Positions 43,025 through 51,956 of a stretch of DNA of 64,000 nucleotides are shown in pieces. The DNA lies in contig DDTH01000008.1 of assembly GCA_002344055.1 (NCBI GenBank), positions 128,855-192,854 of the forward strand, written 5' to 3'. A program made the translations under genes and the position numbers. This DNA is from Sphingomonadales bacterium UBA2369 (GTDB lineage Bacteria; Pseudomonadota; Alphaproteobacteria; Sphingomonadales; Sphingomonadaceae). Each line of letters starts with the position of its first letter. Position 1 is the stretch's first letter. The notes beneath the pieces are model-generated. The model made no database searches, was not told the DNA's origin, and saw only the letters and a program-made list of their open reading frames with translations.

Positions 43025-44070
43025 GGCAGCAGCCCGTCATTGCGGAGCATGATGTAACCGCTGACCAGGAACACCCAGAAGAGCGAGATCGGCAGGAACA
43101 CTTTCCAGCCCAGCCGCATCAGCTGGTCGTAGCGGAAGCGCGGCACGGTGGCCTTCACCCAGCTGAAGATGAAGAAGAAGAGCAGGATCTTGGCGAACAG
43201 CCAGAAGATACCCGGCACGTAATAAAGCGGCGCCCAGTCGATCGGGGGCAGCCAGCCGCCCCAGAACAGGATCGCGTTCATCGCGCACATCAGGAGGACG
43301 TTGGCATATTCGCCGAGCCAGAAGAGCGCGAAGCTCATCGAGCTATATTCGGTCTGGTAGCCGGCGACGAGTTCGCTTTCCGCCTCGGTGAGATCGAAGG
43401 GAGCGCGCGCCGTTTCCGCGAGCGACGCGATCAGGAAGATCACCGCCATCGGGAAGAGCAAGGGGTTCAGGCCATAGGCGTTGATAGCGCCGAAGATGTG
43501 GCCCTGCTGCCCAAGCACGATGCCCGACAGGCTGAACGTGCCGGCGAACAGGATGATCGGGATCAGGATGAAGCCGATCGAGACTTCATAGGACACCATC
43601 TGAGCCGCGGCGCGCAAGGCGCTGTAAAATGGATATTTCGAATTGGATGCCCAGCCGGCGATGATCACCCCGTAGACGCCGAGCGAGCTGACCGCGAGCA
43701 GGTACAGGAGACCGACATTGATGTCGGCCAGCACCCAGCCCTCCTGGAAGGGGATCACCGCCCAGGCCATCAGGGCCACGGTGAAGGTGATGATCGGCGC
43801 CAGCAGGAACAGGCCGCGATTGGCGCTGGCCGGGATGATCGTTTCCTGCAGAAAGACCTTCAGGCCGTCGGCGAAGCTCTGGAGAAGCCCGAACGGGCCG
43901 ACCACGTTCGGCCCCTTGCGCAGCGCCATCGCGGCCCAGATCTTGCGATCGACATAGATCACCATCGCCACCGCCAGCATGAGCGGCAGCGCGATCATCA
44001 GGATCAGGATGATGGTCGAAGCGAAATAGCCGAAGCCTTCGCCGAGCCAGGATTGGAACCAGGCGGTCAT
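43018..44070 (-). CDS. nuoH: NADH-quinone oxidoreductase subunit H
   Basis: NuoH links the peripheral and membrane arms and forms part of the quinone chamber. The 350-residue protein has about eight helices and conserved segments MALRKGPNVVGPFGLLQ, SYEVSIGFI and ETARAPFDLTEAESELVAGY (the acidic quinone-site loop). It starts 94 bp after nuoG, a gap that holds the 64-bp palindromic element. Confidence 0.97.
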   Translation of the reverse strand: MTAWFQSWLGEGFGYFASTIILILMIALPLMLAVAMVIYVDRKIWAAMALRKGPNVVGPFGLLQSFADGLKVFLQETIIPASANRGLFLLAPIITFTVALMAWAVIPFQEGWVLADINVGLLYLLAVSSLGVYGVIIAGWASNSKYPFYSALRAAAQMVSYEVSIGFILIPIILFAGTFSLSGIVLGQQGHIFGAINAYGLNPLLFPMAVIFLIASLAETARAPFDLTEAESELVAGYQTEYSSMSFALFWLGEYANVLLMCAMNAILFWGGWLPPIDWAPLYYVPGIFWLFAKILLFFFIFSWVKATVPRFRYDQLMRLGWKVFLPISLFWVFLVSGYIMLRNDGLLPW

Positions 44071-44084
44071 TGCGCACGTCCTCG

Positions 44085-44148
44085 TGCTCCGGCGAAGGCC
44101 GGAGCGCTGCGAATGTAAACGTCCAAGGCTCCGGCCTTCGCCGGAGCG
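44085..44148. repeat. 64-bp palindromic element, copy between nuoG and nuoH
   Basis: TGCTCCGGCGAAGGCCGGAGC (44085-44105) and GCTCCGGCCTTCGCCGGAGC (44128-44147) flank a 22-bp spacer unlike that of the birA copy. Total length is again 64 bp. On the nuo transcript it would form two hairpins or one long stem, which may act as an mRNA stability element between nuoG and nuoH. Confidence 0.85.
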
Positions 44149-44164
44149 CAGGTGAGGTCGAGCA

Positions 44165-46186
44165 TCACTCCGCCGCCTCCAGCATGGCCTGGCCGTGCAG
44201 GATTTCGGCCGAGCAACGCTGCATCGTCTCGGACGCGCGGGCGATCGGATTGGTCAGGTAGAAATCCTTGACCGGGTAAGCCAGTTCGGTGCCCTTGGAG
44301 ATGGCGACCTTGTCGAGCGCCGGGGGCGACCAGTCGAAGCTGGCGAGGCCGGGGGTCGCGAAAGCGGGATGAGCGGCGAACAGGCGCGCGCGCAACTCGC
44401 CGAAACTGTCGAAGGGCAAGGTCTTGCCGAGCGCTTCGGAGAGCGCCCGCAGGATCGACCAATCCTCGCGCGCATCGCCGGGCGGATCGACCGCTTTCTC
44501 CGAATATTGCACGCGGCCTTCGAGGTTCACGGTGATGAAGTGCTTCTCGCTATAGGCGGCGCCGGGCAGGATCACGTCCGCGGCGGCCGCGCCCTTGTCG
44601 CCATGGTGGCCGATATAGACCTTGAAGCTGCTCGCGAAGGGCGCGAGGTCCGCCTCGTCCGCGCCGAGCAGGAAGAGCAGTTTCGGCGCGGCCTCGGCCA
44701 GCTCCGCCATGCCGCCCGGACGCGCCCAGCCGAGCATCAGCCCGCCGGTCCGCGCCGCCGCGGTGTGGAGGACGTTGAAGCCGTTCCAGCCGTCACGGAC
44801 GAGCTTGTAAGTGGAGGCCAGGGCCAGCGCCGCCGCCTGCCCGCCCGGCACTTTCAGCGCCGCGCCGCCGACGATCAGAACCGGCCGCTCGGCGCCCTTC
44901 AGCGCGTCCGCCGCCGCCTTGGGCAGCTTCGCCAGGATCGACAGATCGTTGCCCAGCCATTCGACCGGATAGGTGAGATCGACCTCAGGCCCGATGGCGA
45001 ACACCTTCGCCCCGGCCAGCACCGCCTTGCGGATGCGGGTGTTGACGAGGCTCGCTTCCCAGCGCGGATTGGTGCCGACCAGCAGGATCGCATCGGCCGT
45101 CTCCAGACCCGCGATCGTGGTGTTGAAATTCACCGCGGCGATGTTGCTCGCGTCATAGGCCAGGCCGGTCTGGCGGCCCTCGATCAGGTCCGAACCCAGC
45201 GAAGCCAGCAATTGCTGCGTGGCATAGAGCGTCTCGACGTCGACCATATCACCCGCGACCGCGGCGACGCTCGATTTCGCGCTCTTCGCGACTTTGGCGA
45301 TAGCCTCGAACGCCTCGGCCCAGGTCGCGGCCTTCAGGACACCGCCTTCGCGCACCCACGGCCGGTCCAGACGGCGCTGCAGCAGGCCATCAACGGCGTG
45401 CCGGGTCTTGTCGCTCGCCCACTCCTCGTTCACGTCCTCGTTGATCCGCGGCACGGCGCGCAGCACGCCGCGCGAGCGGGAATCGAGCCGGATATTGGTG
45501 CCGACCGCGTCCATCACGTCGATCGCCGGGGTCTTGCGCAACTCCCACGGCCGCGCCTCGAAGGCATAGGGCTTGGAGGTGAGCGCGCCGACCGGGCAAA
45601 GATCGACGACATTGCCGGAAAGCTCGCTGGTCAGCGCCTGCTCGAGATAGGAGGTGATCTCCATATCCTCGCCGCGACCGACCGCGCCGATATCCTCAAC
45701 GCCCGCGACCTGCTCCATGAAGCGGACGCAGCGGGTGCAGTGAATGCAGCGGGTCATCACCGTCTTGACGACGGGGCCCATATATTTCTCGGTGACCGCG
45801 CGCTTGTTCTCGTCATAGCGGTCGTGGCCGCGGCCATAGGCGATGGACTGGTCCTGCAGATCGCATTCGCCGCCCTGGTCGCAGATCGGGCAATCGAGCG
45901 GGTGATTGATCAGGAGAAACTCCATCACCCCTTCCCGCGCCTTCTTGACGGTGAGCGAGTTGGTGAAGACCTCCTGATTGTCCGCGGCCGGCAGCGCGCA
46001 GCTGGCCTGCGGCTTGGGCGGCCCCGGCTTCACCTCAACGAGGCACATCCGGCAATTGCCGGCGATCGCCAGCCGCTCATGGTAACAGAAACGCGGAATC
46101 TCCTTCCCCGCGGCCTCGCAGGCTTGCAGGACGGTGGCGCCCGCGGGCACCTCCACTTCGATTCCGTCAACCTTGAGTGTGGGCAT
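44165..46186 (-). CDS. nuoG: NADH-quinone oxidoreductase subunit G
   Basis: NuoG holds several iron-sulfur clusters of the peripheral arm. The ATG at 46186 (MPTLKVDGIEVEVP), with GAGGA upstream, is chosen over an in-frame ATG at 46222, giving 673 residues. The [2Fe-2S] ferredoxin part has CYHERLAIAGNCRMC, followed by HPLDCPICDQGGECDLQD (His-ligated [4Fe-4S]) and CIHCTRCVRF. The rest is a molybdopterin-oxidoreductase-like domain without cofactor. A 260-bp gap to the preceding gene suggests a possible promoter or processing site there. Confidence 0.96.
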   Translation of the reverse strand: MPTLKVDGIEVEVPAGATVLQACEAAGKEIPRFCYHERLAIAGNCRMCLVEVKPGPPKPQASCALPAADNQEVFTNSLTVKKAREGVMEFLLINHPLDCPICDQGGECDLQDQSIAYGRGHDRYDENKRAVTEKYMGPVVKTVMTRCIHCTRCVRFMEQVAGVEDIGAVGRGEDMEITSYLEQALTSELSGNVVDLCPVGALTSKPYAFEARPWELRKTPAIDVMDAVGTNIRLDSRSRGVLRAVPRINEDVNEEWASDKTRHAVDGLLQRRLDRPWVREGGVLKAATWAEAFEAIAKVAKSAKSSVAAVAGDMVDVETLYATQQLLASLGSDLIEGRQTGLAYDASNIAAVNFNTTIAGLETADAILLVGTNPRWEASLVNTRIRKAVLAGAKVFAIGPEVDLTYPVEWLGNDLSILAKLPKAAADALKGAERPVLIVGGAALKVPGGQAAALALASTYKLVRDGWNGFNVLHTAAARTGGLMLGWARPGGMAELAEAAPKLLFLLGADEADLAPFASSFKVYIGHHGDKGAAAADVILPGAAYSEKHFITVNLEGRVQYSEKAVDPPGDAREDWSILRALSEALGKTLPFDSFGELRARLFAAHPAFATPGLASFDWSPPALDKVAISKGTELAYPVKDFYLTNPIARASETMQRCSAEILHGQAMLEAAE

Positions 46187-46446
46187 TTGATCCTCTGTCC
46201 CGACAGCCCTGCCTGACGCCATTTCTCGCCAGGCCGTTACCGCGGCCCGAGTAAGGGGGTTTGGCTCAAAGAGCCATGATTTTCCGGCGCTGCTGACCCT
46301 CTGGGCGGTGGAAAGTCAAGCACCTGAGCGCCTGCGGACTCAGCAATCCACGCCGGACGCGCGCTCGCCGGCGGAATCGGCTGCGGTCAGCCGGTAAAGG
46401 CAGATTGTGGCGAGGCCGCGAACCCCGGCGAACCCGCGGGCGAGCG

Positions 46447-47112
46447 TCAGTTGCTGCCTGTCGCACCTACGCTGCGGAACGCGGCGGTGGCGAGCATGGC
46501 GCGCAGGCCGGCCTCGTTGCTGCTGATCCGCGGGCCGTTCTGGGCGCACAGCTGGAAGGCGGGCAGCAATTGCTGAATCGCGGCTTCCTCGCCGTCGCTG
46601 GCGGGGGCGGTATCGAGCAAGGCGGCGACCTGATCCGGCACCGAGCGCACGACGCAGATCGCGACCCGGTCGGACGGGGAATAAGCCGGCGTCGCGGCCC
46701 CGGTTGCGGCCCGCGCCAGCCGCACGTTCAGCGGCGCCTCACTCCGGTCCAGCAGCCCTTCGGCCACCGCGCCGGCGAACAGCAGACCGCCGCCGCGCAT
46801 CCGGCGGGCACCTTGCAGGCAGCCCTCATTGTTGCGCGACAATTGGCGGATGCCGGTGCGATAGGCGCTGGACGTGAAGTTCATGCTGAGCGTGCGCGCG
46901 GCCATGTCCGGGCTGCGCTGGGCGGCGCAGCGGCCGAACTCCAGCAGCTTCCCGCGCGCCTCGGCGTTGAGCGGCGCGCGCTCGTCCTGATAGAAAATCT
47001 CGTGCGCGGGGGTCGCTTCCGCGGCGCGCGGCGGATCGGACGGCAGGGGCCGTTGCGGCGCGGACGGAGCAGGCTGGGCGGCCAGGGCCATCGAGATCAA
47101 GATCACGCTCAT
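46447..47112 (-). CDS. Secreted four-Cys protein, third of three tandem paralogues
   Basis: The 221-residue product has a very short hydrophobic leader (MSVILISMALAAQPAPSAP), then a helical domain. Four Cys are in FGRCAAQ, EGCLQG, ICVVRSVP and FQLCAQNG. They match the other two paralogues, so two disulfides in an oxidising compartment are likely. Shared segments include LNVRLARAATG and DRVAICVVRSVPDQVAALL. The ribosome binding site is GGAGGAGG 7 bp upstream. I do not recognise the family. It is the gene nearest nuoG, 260 bp away. Confidence 0.75.
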   Translation of the reverse strand: MSVILISMALAAQPAPSAPQRPLPSDPPRAAEATPAHEIFYQDERAPLNAEARGKLLEFGRCAAQRSPDMAARTLSMNFTSSAYRTGIRQLSRNNEGCLQGARRMRGGGLLFAGAVAEGLLDRSEAPLNVRLARAATGAATPAYSPSDRVAICVVRSVPDQVAALLDTAPASDGEEAAIQQLLPAFQLCAQNGPRISSNEAGLRAMLATAAFRSVGATGSN

Positions 47113-47255
47113 CGATCATCCTCCTCCAAGCAAAGTGCGGCGCGCGCGCATTTTATCGGGCACCGCTCTAGTGGAGCAATACGCGCTTCTGAAGCCTGAA
47201 CGCACCATGAATTCTTACCGGAATGCCGGCCTTGGCCTCCGTTCAGGGACAATGT

Positions 47256-47900
47256 TCAGCGCTCCGGCGCCGTTGCGAACAGGCTCTGATAGGCTGCGGT
47301 CGCAAGCATGGCCCTTGCACCGGCCGTGCTGACCGAGACGCGTGCACCACTCTGGTTGCAGGCGCCGAACGCCGGCATTAGGGCCTCGACGGCGGCAGTC
47401 TCAGCGGCACTGTCAACCGTCGTGGCCAGCAGGGCCGTAACCTGGTCAGGCACGGAACGGGCGACACACATCGCGACCCGGTCCGACGCAGAACGACCCG
47501 CCGGGGCCGTGCCCGTTGCGGCGCGGGCCAGGCGCACATTCAGCGGGGTCTGATCGCGCTCGAGCAGATGCTCGGCCATCGCGCCGGCCATGGCGAGCGG
47601 CTGGAAGCCCATCCGGCCGCCGGTCTGCCGGAAGCAATCGCGGTCGCGACGTACAATTTCGCTCAGGCGGCGGCGATAGTCGCTTTCACTTTCATTCATG
47701 CGCAGGAGTCGGTCGGCGAGCAGCGCGTTGCGATCGGCGACGCAGGCCCCAAAGGCGTGCAACACCTGCCGGGCGGAGCCGGTGCGCGCCGCCTCACGGC
47801 CCTCGGTCGATTCGTGATGGGGCGGCGGCATGCTCGGCGGCGGGCCATTGTTGAAGGTCGGTTGCGCCGCGAGCGCGATGCCCAGAAGAAACGAGATCAT
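47256..47900 (-). CDS. Secreted four-Cys protein, second of three tandem paralogues
   Basis: The 214-residue protein resembles its downstream neighbour most closely (LNVRLARAATG, DRVAMCVARSVPDQVTALL and the C-terminal GARAMLATAAYQSLFAT). A short leader MISFLLGIALAAQP is followed by a Pro/His-rich linker. The four Cys are in FGACVAD, DRDCFRQ, AMCVAR and FGACNQSG. Gaps of 55 and 143 bp flank it, so it could have its own promoter. No function is known. Nested between nuoF and nuoG. Confidence 0.75.
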   Translation of the reverse strand: MISFLLGIALAAQPTFNNGPPPSMPPPHHESTEGREAARTGSARQVLHAFGACVADRNALLADRLLRMNESESDYRRRLSEIVRRDRDCFRQTGGRMGFQPLAMAGAMAEHLLERDQTPLNVRLARAATGTAPAGRSASDRVAMCVARSVPDQVTALLATTVDSAAETAAVEALMPAFGACNQSGARVSVSTAGARAMLATAAYQSLFATAPER

Positions 47901-47955
47901 GCCGCCATCTCCGCCTGCCCGACCAAGCGATGATATCCCGTTTTAAATCCGCAGC

Positions 47956-48630
47956 CTAGCTGCCTTGCCGAGTCCCCGCCGAGAGCAAGCGGTAGAGGCC
48001 GGCGGCGGCGAAAACGCGGATCGTGGACGCGTTCAGAGCGACCGATTCGCCCGCGGGGAGGCACGGGCCGAATTGCGGCAGCAAGCGCCTGATCGCGGCG
48101 CCCTCCCCATCCGAGGCCGGCTGGGACCGAATGATAGCCATCGCGCTGGCCGGTTCTCTCCTGACGACACAGGTCGCAACATCTTCATGGATCGTCCGCG
48201 GGGCCAGACCCATTTCATCCTGCTGCGCGTCCGTCAGGCCGGCCAAAGCCTGCAGGTCACGTGCCGGCAGCCGCTCCGTGACGAAATACTCGGCCAATGC
48301 GCCGATCAGTAGCAAGGAGTTGAAACGCAGCTCCCGGTCGCCGAACCCCAGACAGCTATCCTGATTGCTGATGGCGCGATCGACCGCCCGAAGCTGAGCC
48401 GGGCCTCCCAGGGGCAAGGCCAGAGCCTCCTGCGCCAGGCGACCGCGCCTCGCGGCAACGCATCGGCCGAAAATGTTCATCACCCGGCGCGTACTGGCCT
48501 CGTCAGTGCTGTCGATTGCACCGACCGCGCCTGGGTTGGGATCGATGCGGCTGCCCGTTTGAGGCTGGGCCGAAGCGGGACTCGCGACAAGTATGGCGCA
48601 GGCGGTAACGAAACCCGCGCCCGCCTTCAT
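47956..48630 (-). CDS. Secreted four-Cys protein, first of three tandem paralogues
   Basis: The start is the ATG at 48630, which overlaps the nuoF stop (ATGA). The 224-residue protein has a classical signal peptide (MKAGAGFVTACAILVASPASA) and then a domain with four Cys in FGRCVAA, SCLGFGD, TCVVRREP and FGPCLPAGE. It is the most divergent of the three paralogues but keeps the Cys spacing and the C-terminal LRAML/VFAAAGLYRLL-type helix. Coupling to nuoF argues that it is made in step with complex I. Unknown function. Confidence 0.76.
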   Translation of the reverse strand: MKAGAGFVTACAILVASPASAQPQTGSRIDPNPGAVGAIDSTDEASTRRVMNIFGRCVAARRGRLAQEALALPLGGPAQLRAVDRAISNQDSCLGFGDRELRFNSLLLIGALAEYFVTERLPARDLQALAGLTDAQQDEMGLAPRTIHEDVATCVVRREPASAMAIIRSQPASDGEGAAIRRLLPQFGPCLPAGESVALNASTIRVFAAAGLYRLLSAGTRQGS

Positions 48631-49919
48631 TCCGCGGCTTCCAATTGCTGTCCCTGCCGGTCGATGATGCGCCTTTCCAGCTCGGGGCGGAAGTGGCGAA
48701 TCAGACCCTGGATCGGCCAGGCCGCCGCGTCGCCGAGCGCGCAGATGGTGTGGCCTTCGACCTGTTTGGTGACGTCGAGCAGAGTGTCGATCTCGTGGAT
48801 CTGGGCGTCGCCTTCGCGCAGCCGCTCCATCACGCGCCACATCCAGCCCGTGCCCTCGCGGCAGGGCGTGCACTGGCCGCAGCTCTCATGCTTGTAGAAA
48901 TAGGAGATGCGGCTGATCGCGCGGACGATGTCGGTGCTCTTGTCCATGACGATGACCGCCGCGGTGCCGAGGCCGGAGCCGAGCGCCTTCAGCCCGTCAA
49001 AATCCATCGGCGCGTCCATGATCTGCGCGGCCGGGACGAGGGGCACGGACGAGCCGCCGGGAATGACGGCGAGCAGATTGTCCCAGCCGCCGCGAATGCC
49101 GCCGGCATGGCGGTCGATCAGCTCGCGGAAGGGAATGCTCATTGCTTCCTCGACCACGCACGGCTTGTTCACATGGCCGCTGATCTGGAAAAGCTTGGTG
49201 CCTTCATTCTTCTCGCGGCCGAAGCTCTTGAACCAGGCCGCGCCGCGGCGCAGGATCGTCGGCACCACCGCGATGCTCTCGACATTGTTGACCGTGGTCG
49301 GGCAGCCATAGAGGCCGGCCCCGGCCGGGAATGGCGGCTTCAGGCGCGGCTGGCCTTTTTTGCCCTCCAGGCTTTCCAGCATCGCGGTCTCTTCGCCGCA
49401 GATATAGGCGCCGGCGCCGCGATGGACGAACAGGTCGAAATCGTAGCCGGACTTGGCCGCATTCTTGCCGAGCAGGCCGGCATCATAAGCCTCCTGCACC
49501 GCCGCGAAGAGCGTCTCCGCCTCGCGGATGAATTCGCCGCGAATGTAGATGTAGGCCGCCCGCGCGCGCATCGCGAAACCGGCCAGCAAGGCGCCTTCGA
49601 TCAGCTTGTGCGGATCGTGGCGAATAATCTCGCGATCCTTGCACGAACCGGGCTCGGATTCGTCCGCGTTGATCACCAGGAAATTGGGTTTCCCCTCTTT
49701 CGGCTCCTTCGGCATGAAGCTCCACTTCATGCCGGTCGGGAAGCCCGCGCCGCCGCGGCCGCGCAGGCCCGATTCCTTCACGATCTCGATGATCGCGTCC
49801 GGCCCCGACGCCATCAGCGCCTTCGTATCGTCCCAGTCGCCGCGCTTCAGCGCCGCCTTCAGGTTCCAGGGCTGGAACCCGTAGACGTTCGTGAAGATGC
49901 GGTCCTTGTCTTCAAGCAC
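48627..49919 (-). CDS. nuoF: NADH-quinone oxidoreductase subunit F
   Basis: NuoF binds NADH and FMN and cluster N3. The 430-residue protein shows GLRGRGGAGFPTGMKW (FMN/NADH), the Glu/Ser-rich EPGSCKDREI region, and [4Fe-4S] ligands in ESCGQCTPCREGTGW plus the later CALGDAAAWP. Length is normal. It overlaps the small membrane ORF upstream by 8 bp and the first paralogue downstream by 4 bp. Confidence 0.97.
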   Translation of the reverse strand: MLEDKDRIFTNVYGFQPWNLKAALKRGDWDDTKALMASGPDAIIEIVKESGLRGRGGAGFPTGMKWSFMPKEPKEGKPNFLVINADESEPGSCKDREIIRHDPHKLIEGALLAGFAMRARAAYIYIRGEFIREAETLFAAVQEAYDAGLLGKNAAKSGYDFDLFVHRGAGAYICGEETAMLESLEGKKGQPRLKPPFPAGAGLYGCPTTVNNVESIAVVPTILRRGAAWFKSFGREKNEGTKLFQISGHVNKPCVVEEAMSIPFRELIDRHAGGIRGGWDNLLAVIPGGSSVPLVPAAQIMDAPMDFDGLKALGSGLGTAAVIVMDKSTDIVRAISRISYFYKHESCGQCTPCREGTGWMWRVMERLREGDAQIHEIDTLLDVTKQVEGHTICALGDAAAWPIQGLIRHFRPELERRIIDRQGQQLEAAE

Positions 49920-50097
49920 GCGGCGCGCCCTTCATTTTCACATAGGTCAGGCCGACGATGCCGCCGGCAATGCCGAAACAGATGGCACGGGTGATGAAGC
50001 TGCTTTCGATGCCGGCCATTGGCAGCAGCCAGCCCGCGGTGACGCCCGCAATCGCCATGACCACGACGGCGACGATCAGGAAAACCGGCCAATTCAT
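49912..50097 (-). CDS. Small two-helix membrane protein upstream of nuoF
   Basis: The 61-residue protein starts at the ATG at 50097 (MNWPVFLIVAVVVMAIAGVT), overlapping the previous stop (ATGA). It has two transmembrane helices (about residues 4-25 and 35-53) and a short basic tail. It overlaps nuoF by 8 bp. It resembles nothing I know; the position suggests a conserved sphingomonad operon passenger. Confidence 0.65.
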   Translation of the reverse strand: MNWPVFLIVAVVVMAIAGVTAGWLLPMAGIESSFITRAICFGIAGGIVGLTYVKMKGAPRA

Positions 50098-50462
50098 TGC
50101 CCTGCCCCTCCCTTGCACGCCTCGGCGACCGCTTCGTTCATGTCGCCGGCAAAGTCTCCTTCGACGAACACATCTTCCTCGCCCACCGCGATGAAGCGGA
50201 GCGGCGCGCGGTCGGGCAGGCGATAGCGGCCGCAGACCACGGTCGCGCCTTCACTCACGAACACCTGCTCGCCTTCAAAGGCGATCGTCTCGGCACCCAG
50301 GCGCTGACGAACCAGCCCGTGCGCCCGCTCCGTCGGCGTCGGCTCCGCCTTGGGCGGCGCAGCAAGATTGGCGCGGGCGATATTCGTCTCCTGCCCGCCG
50401 CACCCGGCGAGCATCACCGCGAAAAGCGGCACAGCCCGGACGCCAAGCGCGAGTTCAGCCAC
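50094..50462 (-). CDS. Small lipoprotein in the nuo operon
   Basis: The 122-residue protein has a signal peptide ending in the lipobox LAGC (MAELALGVRAVPLFAVMLAGC). The mature part is mixed alpha/beta with two Cys (VCGRYRL and EACKGG). No catalytic motif is seen. Its stop overlaps the next small membrane ORF (ATGA), and its start overlaps the previous ORF by 8 bp. Function is unknown; a peptidoglycan or envelope role is only a guess. Confidence 0.72.
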   Translation of the reverse strand: MAELALGVRAVPLFAVMLAGCGGQETNIARANLAAPPKAEPTPTERAHGLVRQRLGAETIAFEGEQVFVSEGATVVCGRYRLPDRAPLRFIAVGEEDVFVEGDFAGDMNEAVAEACKGGAGQ

Positions 50463-50628
50463 GCGGTCCCCCGATCTGCTTCTTGATCACGCCGTAAACG
50501 GCGAGTGCGATGCCGACCGCGACCACGAGCAGCACGATCTTCACGGCAAGGCCGATGAGGGCGCCGAGCACCTTCAGGATGACGATGACAAGGAGGACGA
50601 GGACGACAAGCGCGACGATGGCGGGCAT
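50455..50628 (-). CDS. 57-residue hydrophobic membrane protein
   Basis: The start at the ATG at 50628 shares one base with the nuoE stop (TGATG). The product is nearly all hydrophobic (MPAIVALVVLVLLVIVILKVL, then a second helix VKIVLLVVAVGIALAVYGVI) with a short basic end. Two transmembrane helices are predicted. Its coupling to nuoE on one side and the lipoprotein on the other shows that it is transcribed with complex I. No function known. Confidence 0.62.
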   Translation of the reverse strand: MPAIVALVVLVLLVIVILKVLGALIGLAVKIVLLVVAVGIALAVYGVIKKQIGGPRG

Positions 50629-51296
50629 CAGGACCAACTCCCTCGATAATCGTGATTGGCGCCGGCCATTTCGGGCAGGCTCGTCGGGCCACCCTCGGGG
50701 CAGCTGGTCTGCCGCTCGATCTGCGGGCCGGCTTTCGGGCTTTCGCCCTTGGCCAGCGCGTCGAGCACGGCGGTCATGCTGTCGAAGGTCAGATCCTCGA
50801 AATTGTCGTCGTTGATTTGCACCATCGGCGCGTTGGCGCAGGCGCCGAGGCATTCCACCTCGGTGAGGGTGAACAGGCCGTCGTCGGTGGTGGAACCCTT
50901 CTTCAGCCCCTTCTTGTAGCAGGCCTCAAGCACGTCGTCAGAGCCGCGCAGCATGCAGGGCGTGGTGCCGCACACCTGGACGTGGAAACGCCCGACCGGG
51001 GCGAGATTGAACATCGTGTAGAAGGTCGCGACCTCATAGGCGCGGATCGGCGGCATGCCGAGCTGATGGGCGATCGTCTCGATCACCGGAATGGGCAGCC
51101 AGCCTTGAGTATTCGTCTCCGCGCCGATCTGCCGCTGGGCGAGATCGAGCAGCGGAATGATCGCGCTCTGCTGCCGTCCCGGGGGGTAGCGGCCGATCAC
51201 GACCGCGACCTGCTTTTCGTTCGCGGGCGTCCAGGCGAAATTGCCCCAGCGTTCGCGGATTTCGGGGGTGGCGGGGAGCCTTTTCGCTTCAGCCAT
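50628..51296 (-). CDS. nuoE: NADH-quinone oxidoreductase subunit E
   Basis: NuoE carries the [2Fe-2S] cluster N1a. The 222-residue thioredoxin-like protein shows VCGTTPCMLRG and ECLGACANAPMVQI with the four Cys ligands. The start MAEAKRLPATPEIRERWGNFAWTP-like end is followed by the helical part. It is longer than E. coli NuoE at the C-terminus, as often in alphaproteobacteria. It overlaps the small membrane ORF upstream by 8 bp. Confidence 0.96.
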   Translation of the reverse strand: MAEAKRLPATPEIRERWGNFAWTPANEKQVAVVIGRYPPGRQQSAIIPLLDLAQRQIGAETNTQGWLPIPVIETIAHQLGMPPIRAYEVATFYTMFNLAPVGRFHVQVCGTTPCMLRGSDDVLEACYKKGLKKGSTTDDGLFTLTEVECLGACANAPMVQINDDNFEDLTFDSMTAVLDALAKGESPKAGPQIERQTSCPEGGPTSLPEMAGANHDYRGSWS

Positions 51297-51486
51297 TATT
51301 CTCGTTCCGGTTGCTGGCGCGCGTGGCGATGATCGCGGCCGTGATCGCCGCCACGCCCATCAGCACCGTGCTGGTCGTGCTCAGCCACAACGGCACATAG
51401 CCGATCTGATGCAGGATGCCGACGATGACGCCGACGATGATCACGATGATCGCCAGCACCACCCATTTCTTCTCGCCGGGGCTCAT
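51289..51486 (-). CDS. 65-residue two-helix membrane protein
   Basis: MSPGEKKWVVLAIIVIIVGV starts a first transmembrane helix, and a second follows (about residues 38-55). The C-terminus is polar. It overlaps nuoE by 8 bp downstream and the secreted ORF upstream by 4 bp (ATGA). No known family is recognised. Confidence 0.62.
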   Translation of the reverse strand: MSPGEKKWVVLAIIVIIVGVIVGILHQIGYVPLWLSTTSTVLMGVAAITAAIIATRASNRNENNG

Positions 51487-51956
51487 TGCGGTTGCCTAGA
51501 GGCTGGCGTCTGCACGACCGGGGGGATGTAAACGACTGGACGGCACCGTTCCTCCGGCTTCAAAACAGGACGAACCCAGACCCAAGTTCCGCGCCCCATC
51601 GGGGCAACTACGACTTGCATATCTCCAGTTTCGCAGGCCGACTCCAAAGCTGCCGATCGCCTCGTCGGGCATTCCAATGCGACGTACCCGTGCGGGTTGC
51701 GGTCCGCCTCGTTCGCAGATGTCACACTTCCGACGGTGCATTCGCGCGCCATTTCTATTAAGTGCGGCGCCGCTATTTCATCAGCTCCACTAAAGAATGA
51801 CGCACCCGATATCTCGCTGAGAAGAGCAGGATCACGAGCGCGAAACGCTGCGTCGACTTGACCGAGCTTGTCGTTCAGCGACTGCGCGACCCCCATCTGC
51901 GGGACCACCACAAGGCCGGCCGCGCAAACCAAAGCAAACCTCCTCACCGGTCGCAC
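51483..51956 (-). CDS. Secreted protein of unknown function between nuoD and nuoE
   Basis: The 157-residue protein starts at GTG 51956 and has a signal peptide (RRFALVCAAGLVVVPQMGVAQ). The mature part has four Cys (RECTVG, LECPTR, SACETG and ERCRPV) with the last ones close to a Pro-rich end. It does not align with the three four-Cys paralogues by eye. It overlaps nuoD by 13 bp and the small membrane ORF by 4 bp, so it is co-translated with them. Confidence 0.68.
   Translation of the reverse strand: MRPVRRFALVCAAGLVVVPQMGVAQSLNDKLGQVDAAFRARDPALLSEISGASFFSGADEIAAPHLIEMARECTVGSVTSANEADRNPHGYVALECPTRRSAALESACETGDMQVVVAPMGRGTWVWVRPVLKPEERCRPVVYIPPVVQTPASRQPQ

Noticed and set aside
46187..46446. 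Possible small gene upstream of nuoG
   Set aside because: Open frames here have no ribosome binding site or protein-like composition; only a short GGCTC/GAGCC hairpin near 46263-46275 is seen.
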